Origin: Takashimella koratensis
Taxonomy: Eukaryota; Basidiomycota; Tremellomycetes; Trichosporonales; Tetragoniomycetaceae
Reading direction: 5' to 3'
Length of the DNA: 64,000 nucleotides
NCBI GenBank assembly: GCA_003116875.1
Contig: BCKT01000005.1
Span: 930,001 to 994,000, forward strand
The position numbers and the translations under genes were made by a program. Within the stretch, counting starts at the first letter, position 1; every line of letters begins with the position of its first letter. This document shows, piece by piece, positions 26,201-38,170 of the stretch. A model generated the notes under the pieces. The model was not told the DNA's origin, searched no databases, and saw only the letters and a program-made list of their open reading frames with translations.

Positions 26201-29200
26201 TGGGTAGACAGAGACGAGTCAATCCGTCCGTTCCCTCTCTGTACGAGCGGACCGACGGACCGGGGGACCGTCCGTTCTGTTCCCCCTTTGCGAGCTGGGT
26301 ACGTTGGGAAGGGTCGAGTGGCAAATTGCGAAACGAGGTGGGGTTGGGCCAGATGTTGAGTGAGCTGATTAGGGGCAGGCTGCGTCGAAGTCGAGGTGGT
26401 CGAATGGAAGAGAGGTCGAGGGACGAGGTGGGTGAGAAGGCGGTGGGGTCGTGGTGGTGGACGATGACAAGGGGGCAGGGCGAGGGTCGAGGAAATGAAG
26501 GAGTGGATGAAGGCAGGGGTCGAGGTGGAGCAGTATGACAAAGGTGGGCGTGAAGACGATGGGGTGTGATTGGGGGGCATATAAATGACGGAACGGGTGA
26601 GTCCAAGCTGGATCTACCGTGCCGAGCTCGACCTCACGACCGGCGGCTTTCTCGGTTGTTCGTCTCCGTCTCTCTCTCTCTGAATGTGCCTGTTGGTTGA
26701 AATTGCTGTTCTCTGTTATCCCCCCCTTCGAGATCCCCTTTTCCACCTCGCGACTCTGTCCTCCTCGGTCTTCGGTAGCTGGCAGGTGACGTCGAGAGTG
26801 AGTTTGGCCGATGGTGTGATTGAGAAACTGGTAATGGGCAATAGGGCAATGGCAAATGGGTAACGTGTACTGGATTGGGATGGGATGAGGTCGGGATCTG
26901 AGGTCGGCGGCCGCCGGTGAGGGAGACGATAGGAATAGGAACGGATGAACTATGGGGATGCGGAGATGAGACGGGCGGGGGTGAAAGGGGGTGGGGGTTG
27001 AGGTGGTCGTCGAGGGTCGAGGCGAGAGACGGTCGAGGTGCTCGGGTGGGTAAAAGGGCGTGAGTGGGATATTGCCGACGGATCCACACGGAGGAGACGG
27101 CGAGGAAGGGGTTGAGAGGAGGGGAGGTGAGAGGGTGAGAGAGAGGGCGGAGGGTGAAGGGGAGGTCGGGGAAGGTGGGTAGGAGGGTGAGTGAGTCGAA
27201 TGGAGTGATGTGATTGATGATGGCCATTCGGTGGTTGGTTGAATCCCGGGCCCAAGTCGGGTCATGCACCAGCGTACAGTGTGGCAGTCGCTTTTTGGGA
27301 TAATTAATCACACACGCACCAAACACTACAGGGGGAGGGGCAAGAGGAGAAGAGAGCAGGTAGGGAGGTGGGGACTAGGAAAGGAGGGTCAAGGGGCTCG
27401 CACCAAACTACCATTACAGTACCTATTCATCGCCCTCGCCCTCCCCCTCGCCCCCGTCTACGCACCCGATCCATCGTGCGATATTGAGCTGAGTGACTGT
27501 GATCCGACAGACCGACAGAGATCTCAATCTCATCTCTCAACCACCTTGCCCCGTCTCCCTCACTTTCACCCCAATCTACCCAAAGACAGCGTGTCGTCTC
27601 CCCCCTCCTCCCTCGGCCATCATCGCCATCATCACCATCACCGCCTCTTCCCGTCCCTTGGACCCCGCGCGTGAGCCTCGGCTCAACCCCGTCTTCTAGC
27701 CTTGTTTGTCTTCTTGGGCCCATCACCGTCATCGCCGTCGTCACCACTATCGACCCTGATCAATCCATCACTCCATCATTGCCTATCCTGCCTATCCTGC
27801 CTATCCTCCTTGCTCAATTCCGAATCTTCACCCCCAATCCTCTATCCTTACCGCGTATCCATCTTCTCCATCACTCATCAGTCATCACTCATCAATCATC
27901 AGTCGTCGTCAATCCTCACCCTCCTCTCGTCTCGCCCTGTCTTGTCCTTTCCCCGTTTCTCTCTACTTGTCGACTTCGGCACAGCCCCTGCTTCTCCGGC
28001 ACCGACCACCACCTCTCGCCCTCATCATTTTCTCTGAGTCAATCTCTCGTCTGATTGACCAAAAACACGCTAGCGCGTCACTCAAAGGACTCTACGACTC
28101 TATCCCCACTACGCCGTAAGCTCGCGTCGTTGTTTTAACCCCCGCACCCCGCACACGTTCACCTCGCGCTTGACATCCTACCCGCTACTTCCTCACCTAG
28201 CACCTAAATCCACAGCAGCCCCTCTACTCTCCTTTCCCTCTGTCGAATTTATCCTCACTGACAAGAAATCACAGACCATTTCCCTTCATCTCAAACTCCA
28301 TCTTGTCACGCGGTATCACCTTCCACATTCGCCGCGGCATGTAATCGTCTGTAATCACCGCAACCACCACTATCTCTCCCTCTTTCTGTGCCTGGAAACG
28401 CACTCTAACGCGCAGTAGATCTACCTCAAAGGAGAGTAGTTCGGTCGGACACATATGCGCGTTTCGACCGAACAAGGAATAGGAGGGGGTTGTTTGATGA
28501 ACGGTGCGCCCTCGGTTTGGGACGTACGGGGACAGAGGGAGGGGCTAGATCCGTTGACCCCGGGCGCGCCCTCTTTGACCTCTTTCCGTCGTGCGTCTGT
28601 CGCTATCCACTGTCATCACCCGTTGTCCGTCGGCCATCGGATCTCGCACCTCCCCATCGCCCTTCTTTCCGCGCCACCCGGGTCCTCGTCGTCAACTCGA
28701 CTTCGTCATGCCCTCTATGTCATCGTCGCAATTATCGAACCCCACATTCCCTTCAGCGCCCTTTCCCTTCCCTTCCCCGCGGCCGTTCCTGTCAATTAAC
28801 CTACCCTCGTCACTTCCGAGCTCGATCCCGGCTCCCATGATCTTGTCATCTGTCCCTTGTCGCCCTTGATACACAAAATACGAAGGACGGGTCTCGTCGT
28901 CATGGTCGATAAGGGTCCAAGATTCAAACCGCAGATACCGCGGATGGCGTCGATCAAACGTCCTCTAGGTGTATTGGACCCCAATTTCGCTTAGACCCAT
29001 CCCGCCAAATATCGAACTCGGTTCAGTGACTTTGAATCTGGGTGGAGGCATAATCAACCGATGGTGACGAAAGGACGCTCTCGTGCCCTCGAAATACCTC
29101 GCTTCTGACTTCTCGCTCCTCTTACCACGCACGCCCTTTGCCTCTTTCCATCTAACTCGGTCCATGTGAGTTTGTCCTCAGTCCGTTATAGCGCACTCAA

Positions 29201-30711
29201 GGGCAGTCTTGTTACCTTTCATTCTCGATTCCAGTCAGATTCCCAATTTCCCAATCTCCATCTCCCACTCTATCCCCAATCCTAATCTAAATCCAGATTC
29301 CCATCCCGTCCACCTCGCTTACTCCTCAAAGGTCCTTTACCCTCCACCCTCTTCGCGCCTCCACTCTCGCCACATGACGCGTTCCCAGCCGAATCCACAA
29401 CCAGATCAAGGGTGACGACTACCATACTCCCTTCTACGACTACCATACTCCCTTCTCACCTCGATTCCAGTCTATCGGTATCAATCGTTGTCCTCATCAC
29501 CACATCACGCCACCTCATCTTCACGCTTTCACCTGTCACACCACCCTTTCCTTTCTTTCACTTTTCGATTTCGTCCTGCTCTGCTCCCTCGCTGGTTGAC
29601 ACGTTGATTACTCGGGCGCAATTGTGTCGTGGTCAATCGTCAATCCATCAAGCTATCCGGGGTCAATCAGGGTCTCCCGTCCCTCCCTCCCTTCGTCCCT
29701 CCTTTCGGCCCTCCACCCACCCTCGTATCCCAAGATCACGCGCTCGCACTCACGAGGTCCGCCGTTCTCGGGCTGGACACGGTACCCTATCCTCCATCCA
29801 ACTCATCTCCGTCTCTCAAACCCGCTACTCGCCTCCTCCTATCCAAATCACTTTGCCACATCGCCACCGACCCCTCTATCCCCACCTGATGACCTAAACC
29901 CAAACCCCACCGCCTTCAACCACTTCGTCCCGCTCTAACCCCCCACCCGTGGACTCTCAACATCTAACACCTCCTTACCTTTAGACTCCGGACCGACGCA
30001 CTAACCTTGATCTTATTGACATGTGACCCCCGCACTCAGTCTGGGATAGTGATTATGGATTGTGGATTTGGATTATGGTTAACCCCGTTAATCTTTTCAA
30101 GAGAACGGGGTGAAGGGGTGAGCGGGGTGAGAGGGACCAGGGTCTTTGACGTGCCGAGCTCCGGCATGCGGTGTGGCAATCTTACCCAACCTTGATCACT
30201 CGCTCTCGCATTCCGCGACGACTATATCCAACCAACCCAAAACCATAGGCATCATAAGCCTAACCCGAACTAGAGCCAGAGCCAGAACCAGAACCAGAAC
30301 CAATCTTCACAGATACGCACAAAGGCTACATACATGCAAAATCAATACCATGTACAAAAACTCCCCTTATCCTCTAGGGGTGGTGGTCGTGGGTGGTGGT
30401 GGTGTATATAGCGAGTCAAGTGACGATTGGTGTTGTGTGATGTGATGATGAATGAGTGAAATAAACAATCAGAAAAAAAAGAAAGAAAAAAAGAGAAAGG
30501 GAAGAAAATTAAAGACCATATGGTTGGTTGATTTGAAAAAGGTCGAGGTTGGAGCTTGGTTGATTGTATCCCGAGGGACTGGTCGAAGTCGATACAAGTG
30601 ATCTCACATGTACCCCTCGACCCCTCGACCCACCCAACCACACATACACACACAACACACATACACAACACACAGAAGGGTAAACGTAACCAAGGTAAAT
30701 CTTCACCTCAC
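23239..30711. other. 7.4 kb gene-poor region with a purine/pyrimidine strand switch
   Basis: No recognisable coding gene. Long open frames occur (for example 26369-27265 minus, 24510-25418 minus and 29412-29897 plus), but their products are Pro/Ser/His-rich or Arg-rich translations of biased DNA without domains. From about 24.6 to 27.4 kb the plus strand is purine-rich (GGGAGGA, GAGAGG). From about 27.4 to 30.0 kb it is strongly pyrimidine-rich (CTCC, CATCAC). A TATAAAT occurs on the plus strand near 26580, and a GAACCA/GAGCCA hexamer run near 30268-30302. It fits a very long upstream region for the homeodomain gene plus a divergent plus-strand transcript, but no transcript is proven. Confidence 0.55.
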
Positions 30712-33700
30712 CTAAAACTGGTCGTTGAGTATATTCACAGCGTTCGAGATGATTTGAGTAAATGTTTCCAATATCGAACTTGTCGTTGCCGTTGCTGTCT
30801 CCGTTGCCGTTACTGTTGCCGTTGCCATTTCCGGGAGGCGGGATCGGGCGGTGGCGAGTGCCTCGAGGATCGTGGGTCGGTCGAGCTGGGGAAAAAATTG
30901 ACACACGTAATCGGCTGCGTCGTCGTCTACATCGATAAGGCAGATTCAATCGAGGTAAAAGTGGGAAAAGGAACGAAAGGGTTCATACAACAATCGCGAG
31001 AGATCGGGTCGAGAGTCGAGTTGTCGTGATGGATGGAGATCGATTCGAGAGTGGAGATGAAAGGAGTCAGAATCGCAAATATCAGTGTCGTGAACCATGT
31101 CGTGGAGATTGAAATTGGAGTTGGGATGGGTTTAAGCTTGGATTGGGAATTGCAGACTTGACTTGTTGACAAGATTCGACCAAAGTGGTAGATAGATGGG
31201 TGGGGCTTTCACAAGTGAACAATGTTGGAACTGAGGTTGCGATTGAGAAGAGTGATTGAGAACGGATTGGGATTGTGATCTTTGCCTGGACTCATCAAAG
31301 TCGCAGACGCAGACCCAGGCGCAGACCCAGACCCAGACCCAGACCCAGACTCAGGCGTAGATAAAGATGGAGAAAGAAGGGTAGGATGGGGTACAGATTC
31401 CAAAGTAGACTGACTCGTTGGATAGAGTCCTCTTGATAAATGTAAATCGATACACTTATTATCTGCACAACTCCCACCTCCAGCTTCAGCCTTGCAAAGT
31501 GATGCAGTAGGGTTTCGTTGAAGGTGAGCGGTTAGTAAGATGGAAGCGAGTTGATGAATGTCGATCTCGAAAAGTGGTGCTTGGGTTTGGAATTGGGGTT
31601 GCGGTTGAAGATCTTGATGGGCTGAGTCTTGCTTGTTTGAGGTCGTAGTCATAGTGACCGCCTTCTTGGGGCCCTTGCGAGCCGCTGAAGCGACCCAAGC
31701 AGTGAGCTGGGGGTAATGCACCAAAAGCGGCTGGTACGCTCGAAACGACCTGGCCTGTACGTATCGTGAGTTGAACGACGATATCGACTGATGCAACCTC
31801 CTCCTTTTGCAACTCACAGACGTGCCCACAGACCGCGCTGATCCAGAAGCTGTTGATGGGAGTTGATTCCTAGACTCCGCGACCATATCCACGTCTCCAG
31901 CGTTCTCGAGCTAAAAGTGAGATTAGAACAGATCATTAGTTAGGGCTGGTGGGGCCGTACCGAGATCGTAGCTGTAAGGGTCAAGCATCAGCACGTCCGC
32001 CCCAAACGCGTATCAACTCCTCTCTCCTTCTTCCACAGTCTCTCCTCCTTTTTCCTTCCCCCAACTACATTCTCCAACCCGATCTTGTTATACGCACCTG
32101 CTGAACCCATCGTCACGTCAAGAACTAGTCGGTCAGTCAATCCTGAGCTCCAAACTTTGCTCCAACCTTTTTCATCCCCTTCCATGTCCGCGTCCACGTC
32201 CATGTTGTCGGCCCCCGTAGCCTCTTCCATAACAATCTTCTCGTCCGAGTCGGGAGCGTCTTCGACGTCGACAGAAGCGACGATAGCTGCGCCTTTCCGG
32301 CTAAGAGTAACGACGAGTTCGCCTGATTCATCTATCGAGATCAGCCCATACCGCAAACATATCCTTGGCGAGGGACAAACCTTCTTACTCACCAGTCACA
32401 GCAACGACATTTGCCAAGGGCGTTGACGGACCCGTCCCTGTTCCCATCCCCTCACTCAACGGCGAATCCACTCTCTTCCCCCCACCCGCTCCCTTGGCTC
32501 CCTTCTTTTTCGCCGCCAACTTTTGCGTAATCTGATCTCTCAACCGTCTTATACTCTCTTCTTTCTCCTTCAACAGTCTCGCCCCTTCTGCCGCTACCTG
32601 AGCAGGGGTCAATCTCCCTGTTCCTCCTTCCTCATCGTCGGTATCCGATTCGTCGTCGTCGAGGGCGAGAATGAGCCGGTTGGGTCGTTGTGGGATCCCA
32701 CCGAACAGTCGGCGTTTGGCAGGTGGGATAGCACGGGAAGAGACGGTCGTGGGCTTGTTCTCCATGTCTTCCGCGTTGGGGCGTTTGAGGCCCCGGTGAG
32801 GCCGGACCACAGGGTTTGGCATGGACGAGGAGGACGGAGGGAGGATGATGACAGGTGCAAGGGAGGCAGATGGAGCGCTCTGAGGAGTGGGAGGTGTCAC
32901 TTCGCCTTCTTCAATGTCCATGTCCATCGAAGCGGACTGCGGAGAGTTCCTTTCAATGTCGGCGCGCGATGGAGGTTGAGAGTCCGTCTTGATGACTAAG
33001 CTCGGCAGGGCGGGTGGGGTGGAAGAGGTGGACGATGGAGTCGGGGCGGATCGTCGAGCGCGCATGCTTTCGAGAACTTGCCTGCGGCGTTCGAGAATAG
33101 CGAGCTGAGGATCGAGTTCGGCTGGAGCTGAAGCAGAAGCAGGAGTAGGAGCAAGAGCAGGTGTCGGTGCAGTAGTCTGTACTAAGACTGGCGTCACGGA
33201 AAGGGGTTTGGGAGGTAGCGATGCCACCGAAGCTAACGCGATCCGCGGTGAAGGCTTCGATTCTGGCACAACTTCCACCGGTGTCTCTGGGGCTGGCGAT
33301 TCTTCGTCATACGACAACAACGAGGGTCCACTATCCAGCGCGTCCCGATCTCTTCGTCGCCTATGCCCATGCCCGTGAGCGTGGCTGTTTCTTGGGACTG
33401 CCAAATTCTGACCGAAAGCGGGTCCCGAAAACGCAGGGAATGACGCAGAGGTCATTGGTTGTTGTAATGGAACAGGAGCGTGAAGAGCAGTAGGTGGTTG
33501 TGTCGCTGCGAGTGCGAATGGGGAAGCCTGAGAAGATGATGATGGTTTGTATGACTCGATCCGGATCGCTTGGGCGGTAGGGAGTTGGGGTCGGGCGGAT
33601 GCCACGGTAGGCGTCCACGACGACATCGGGACGACGCGGAGAAGTGCAGGGGAGATTTGGGGCGGAGCAGCGTGTAATGGGGGTGAAGGTGGTGGTCGGT

Positions 33701-34738
33701 CTGATGGGGTTGGGGGTGGTGGTGATTGTACGAGTGATTGTCGAGGTTGAGCCGGTCGGACGGGGCTCATTCGTTCCGTCAACCTCGCCTCGGTCGAGCT
33801 CTCTGACGATATACTCCCCACCCTCTCCATAGGCGTGACGTTGAGATCGACGATATCCGCGTCTGCATCGGTGGGGCTAGACGACCTCCTCTGTCGTAAC
33901 AATGGGGACTGACCCGCCGATGAAGGGCCCGCAACACTGAGCGGTTCACTGTCTGCCCGCTGTTCACGTACTTGCGTCCAGAGAGCCTTTGTCTTCTTCT
34001 CCCCGACAATCTCCTCACATACCCGGCGGACGTAATGAGGCGCCGCACCTTTGCGGATAAGCGTATTGGGCTTGATTCCGTGGTGGACAATGAGATCATG
34101 CAGGAGCTCAATGTATTGCGCTTCGTCTTCGGGTGACATCTCTGCGGTTTGGTCAGATGGGTCGAAGGCGTGAAGCACGGGGTGGAATGTGTGATGGAGG
34201 AAGAGGAAGGGGAGCAGGAAGAGGAGGACAAAAGTGGACACTGACCAGAGGAGGCGGGAACGGGTGGTTCGATTGTGGTTGAAGATATCGACGAAATGGT
34301 AGATACAGATACTCCTCGTTTCTCTTTCCCAACAGCTATCACTGTTCGTTCGAGTTCAGAGGGGACGCGGGTCATCTCCACCGCCTGGGGGACCTCTTGA
34401 GGGGATACATCAACCACTTCATCACTTTGATCATCCTTGACTTGGCCTTCTTCTTCGTCATCGCTGATCTCGCCCTCCTCTTTCTCCTCCTTCGGCCGAG
34501 ACCTCACCCGGCCCTCCTTTGACGTTGCAGACTGCGCTGACACGGGGGTGGCCGTGACGGATGCTCGAGAGGAGCGAGGTGGGAGGGGGTCTCGGCGTGC
34601 AGAAGCGCTGCGCATCGCGGCGGCGCGGAGGGACGCGACGTCCGGCCGAACCGGGGCCCGCGGGGGCCGGGAAGAACTACCGCTAGGCGTGGGCGAAGGG
34701 GAGGGCGCGTAAGGGTGATGTGGAGGAGAGTTCTGCAT
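30712..34738 (-). CDS. Red1/ZFC3H1-like zinc-finger protein (nuclear exosome adaptor, probable)
   Basis: Probable scaffold of a nuclear RNA-decay (MTREC/NURS-type) complex, inferred from the C-terminal finger. Start ATG 34738 (MQNSPPHHPY); an in-frame ATG at 34927 is an alternative. The N-terminal half is disordered, with an acidic EEKEEGEISDDEEEGQ. A conserved helical stretch follows the first intron (about 34140-33950; LHDLIVHHGIKPNTLIRKGA). Next comes a long Pro/Ser-rich region with a coiled segment near 32590-32500. The C-terminal part reads FRAYQPLLVHYPQL, then a Cys-x8-Cys-x4-Cys-x3-His finger (CKAEAGGGSCADNKCIDLH). A 488-nt intron (31414-30927) then joins, in phase, to the last exon, giving LYPTNDDAADYV. 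The stop is at 30712-30714. The finger type matches Pfam zf-C3H1 from memory. The complex membership is inference. Confidence 0.65.
31304..31350 (-). repeat. CAGACC hexamer array inside a predicted intron
   Basis: About eight near-perfect CAGACC/CAGGCG units on the plus strand. They lie within the predicted 488-nt last intron of the zinc-finger gene. If read as coding, the minus strand would give a Gly-Ser run. Confidence 0.75.
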
Positions 34739-35859
34739 TCTGGTGATGGTTTCGATGGGGTCGGTCGAAAGGGGTGCAGAGAAGTGATGGTGGATGGATA
34801 CAATGGGTTCCGAGTCGAGAGGTGGCGAAGGGGAACTGATGGTGGGTTCGTGGGTGTGGGTGTCCGGCGTAGGTACAAGATGCGCGCTCGGGTCGGCGCG
34901 GACAAGGGTGGACGAGGTCCCTCCCATGAGGGAAAAATGGGGAGCGCCAGTCGGCCAGCCGGGGGGAAAGGGGAAAGGTGGGGTATGTAGTGGCGACGAA
35001 GATAGAGATGGTCCAGGTGGGATGTTGGAGCTATATAAGCATATCCGGGAGTCGGTGATGGTGTCGGTGGCAAGAGGGTGAAGATGCGGTGCGCGCGTGA
35101 GGTAGGTGAGGAGTGGGGAAGAGAGAGAGAGGGTGGAGAGGGTGGAGAGGGTGGAGACGCAGTCGTCAAGGAATGACTGATGGTAAGCGAAAGAGGGAGG
35201 AAAGAGAGGGAAGGAGGAGAGGGGTGAACAAGTGAAAGGATCGACCGGGCTACGTCTCTCGGCCGATGTAAAGTGAATGGAGCAAAGCGAGTGCGGGTGG
35301 CTCGAGGTGGGGCGATGATCAGTGTGGTCAGGGAGACTGTGCAAGAGAAAGAGAAAGAGAGTGAAAGAGAGGAAGAGACAAAGGCTGAACGAGGAGGTGG
35401 GCGGGTGCGATGAGAATCCTTTGTGTGTGTGTACGTGGTTGTGTGTGTTCAGTGGGGCTGATGGTCTGTGCGTCAACGGATTTTTTTTTTTTTTTTTTGC
35501 TTCCGTGGGTTGGTGCTCGTGCGTAAGCCGTTCAGCAGCGGCCAGACAGATCAGTCACAGTGGTTGAGACCAAGTACGGATCAATGCATGCATATGTGGA
35601 GGGTATAGATGGAACAAGATGACAATGCACAGATGTAGGTATCGTCTACTGCTACAGGGGTCATGGACAAGAGGACAAGAGGACAAGAGGACAAGAGGAC
35701 AAGAGGACAAGAGGACAAGAGGACAAGAGGACAAGAGGACAAGAGGACAAGAGGACAAGAGGACAGGGAGACACAGTCACGAAGCGGTAATCAACACACA
35801 CACTCTCTCTCTCTTCAAACGACTCGACTCGATCGTATCAACCCACTGTCCATTCACTC
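34739..35859. other. Leader/promoter region of the zinc-finger gene and downstream flank of the RING gene
   Basis: The minus strand is C/T-rich, as expected for a leader. A TATATAA element (about 35032-35038), which reads TTATATA on the minus strand, lies about 300 bases upstream of the start at 34738 and may be its TATA box. A run of 18 T occupies 35481-35498. The region then holds the 8-bp minisatellite at 35665. Confidence 0.45.
35665..35765 (+). repeat. Perfect 8-bp minisatellite, unit GGACAAGA, 12 copies
   Basis: Twelve uninterrupted copies of GGACAAGA (35665-35760) plus a partial copy (GGACA). The array lies about 100 bases beyond the stop codon of the RING gene, probably in its 3' UTR. 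Because 8 is not a multiple of 3, the array stays open in several frames and creates artefactual Arg/Gly/Asp/Lys-rich frames. Perfect identity of the units points to recent expansion. Confidence 0.95.
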
Positions 35860-38170
35860 TCACGCCGCCAGTCCCTCCCCCGTCTGGGTCTGAGTCTCCT
35901 GCTCTGCGTCCGTCGCGTCTCTCGCACCTGACACTATAGGCTCCGCCGCGACCCATCCGTCTTTCCTACACCGATCACACTTGACCCACATTTTCCCATC
36001 TTCCACTCTCATCGGTCTCCCCGCAATCCTCTCTGCTTCCTCTAAACACCCTTTATGCCAACGATGTTCGCAAGCAAGTATCACAAACTCGTTCTCCTCT
36101 TCCTCTCCCTCCTCACCCTCACTCCTACTCTGTGCCTCTACCTGACCATCACCCTTACTCTCCTCTTCACGGCCCGCTTCATCATCTTGGGCTCGTTTCC
36201 TCTTCCCGCTCGCCTTGGGCAGGTTCTTCTGCAACGGCGAGTAAATCCCCGTCATCTTTCCGCTATCCGCACAATCCACCGCATCGCATTTCCAACCCAG
36301 TGATCGTTCACGCTGCAGCGTCCAGCTCTCGAGTGACTGGACGGGTCGAGCCGGCGGGGCAGGTGCTTCGGCGGGTGTTCGGTCGATACCATTCGCAGGA
36401 GCAGGTGCGGTACCGGGTTCAGGCACGCGGTTGTCTTGAGCTGCGGCGGAGAAGAAGGAAGGGAAGAAGAGAGGGAAGGGAATGTGAGTCGGGCCAGGGC
36501 CGGGATTCGGGATGGAGAAGTGGCCTCCTCGACGAATGGGGCGAGGCAGGAACGGCGGGCGGAGAGGGGTAGGCGCAGCGAGGGATGGTTGGGGATCAGT
36601 GGAGGTGGTAGTGGAAGGAGTGGCCGCCCGGGGTGGGATCGCAGATGACGAGGTCGAGTGTGTAGACGTGGACGGCGGTTCTGACGTCGCGCGTGGGGCC
36701 TGTGTCTCGGTCGTAGGTGTTGACTGCGGCTGAGGCTGGAGTGGGGTCCGGATGATCTGCGGCAATGAGGGGGCGGTAAAAACCGGCTGCTGTGTACTCG
36801 ACGACGCGAAAAGCTGCGCGGCAGATGGAGCTGGAGGGTCCGCCGGGAGGTCCTGTGTCGCGACCGGTGGCGACAACAGCGGTCGGAGGAGCATCTCGAC
36901 ATCGATCGGCTGAGGTGAGGCGTGGAGGGGTGTGTCTGTGATGGACTCGTTGGACGGCTGGCGCGCAGCGGAAGCCGGGCGGGCGTAAGGGTGAGCAGTG
37001 GGCGCGGTGGGAGGTGCGCCGGTCGCGCGGGGACGTGCGAAACGGCGAGCCGACGGGCGTAGGGTCTTCAACGGGTCGAGGTCATACCTGCATGTAGGGC
37101 TGGGAAGTGAGGATGGAAACGACATTGTCAGCGTCAATTATTGCGAACCGGTTTATAGCTCAGTCAACTCACCAAGTATGCTTTGTCGCAAACCACTGCT
37201 GGAGGCAACTCTCATGGAAGAGGTGATTACACGGCAACCCTTTCACCCCCGTCTCTCCTTGTTCATTCTCCACTCCATCCAGGCAGATCGGACATCTCCA
37301 TCCGTCCTCACCTTCTGCCTCTGATTCGGCCACCACGATCTTTTCTATCCGCTGCATGAGCTCCCTCTCGACCGTCGGGAGGGAGCGGAGGAGCTCGGCG
37401 GCCTTTTCCGGGTCGGGTCGGGGTGGGCGTGAGGTGAAACCACCGCCAAAGGGGGCAAAGGGGAAGAGGAAGAAAGGAGAGTCACTCCCCGCGTTTGGGT
37501 CGGAACCAGGAGTTCCAACACCGAGGCCAAGGCCATCGGGGGTAGAGCCCGGGGCGGAGGGACCACCAGTGGAGAAGAGGACGCGGCCGTCGGGACCAAG
37601 GACGAAGGTGAATGATCGGCTCTCAAGCGGGGTATTCGAGTTGGGAGTCGGGTTCGCGCCGCCTTCGGTAGCAGGTGGATTTGGGGAGGGGTGGGTAGTA
37701 GAAGCGGAGGTGGTGGTGGGAGTGGGAGTGGTGTTGGTGGAGGTTGGGGTAGGGATCGGACCAGGCTCTTGTCGTAGTTCTTGCTCAGTAGGTAGCGGTG
37801 AACCCGTGACGGTATGTTGCGGTGTCGGTACCGGTTCGTCACCCGTGAAGACCTCGATCGTCCACGTCAGACCATGCCGCACTTGGTCGCCTCCTTCTGC
37901 ACCTTCCACTGCTCCTGTCTCTCCCTCAGCCGCCGCCTCGCCCTCGGATCCGCTGCTCGGTTCTCCTCCGGGTCCCGAGCGCGGCGGACGCGGGAAAGGG
38001 AGAAAGAAGGACATGGTTGAGATTGGTTGTCGATTTCTAAGCGGGTCTGTAGCGCGTCGAGATTCTCCACTACCGCTGCTCCCGTTGGAGGCGTTGGAGC
38101 CGGTGGAGCCGCTGGTCCCGCTTGGGCCGGCGCCGGGTGTCGGATGTTGGTCGTTGTTGTTGTTGTCCAT
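35860..38170 (-). CDS. RING-H2 protein, probable E3 ubiquitin ligase
   Basis: ATG at 38170 (MDNNNNDQHPTPG); stop TGA at 35860. The long N terminus is low complexity (Asn, Ser, Gly, Thr, Pro). It contains PFFLFPFAPFGGGF and a helical ELLRSLPTVERELMQRIEK just before the RING. The RING-H2 reads CPICLDG near residue 293, then PCNHLFHESCLQQW. A short intron (donor TG|gtgagt near 37170) joins to CPTCRYDL, completing the C-x2-C pairs with His at positions 4 and 5. The long second exon is Pro/Ser-rich. It ends in another Cys/His cluster (WKCDAVDC, then CEHRWHKGCLEE, then CDRCRKDGW) that looks like a second, divergent RING-like fold. Family membership is clear; substrate and location are not. The gene is divergent from the mL45-like gene at 38801. 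Confidence 0.8.

Noticed and set aside
26369..27265. 298-codon minus-strand open frame
   Set aside because: Its product is a Pro/Ser/His/Thr-rich translation of strongly purine/pyrimidine-biased DNA, and overlapping frames of similar length are open too. It shows no domain and no splice-supported exons.
29412..29897. 161-codon plus-strand open frame
   Set aside because: Composition (Ser/Pro/Thr/His/Arg) follows the CTCC/CATC-rich DNA. Two overlapping frames are equally open.
34927..35476. N-terminal extension of the zinc-finger protein up to 35476
   Set aside because: The frame is open, but its first codon is not ATG and the sequence is a C/T-rich leader (Ser/Pro/Leu/His translation). ATG at 34738 or 34927 is preferred.
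35619..35939. Repeat protein of TRGQEDKR units
   Set aside because: It is an artefact of the 8-bp minisatellite, whose length keeps several frames open. It overlaps the 3' end of the RING gene on the other strand.
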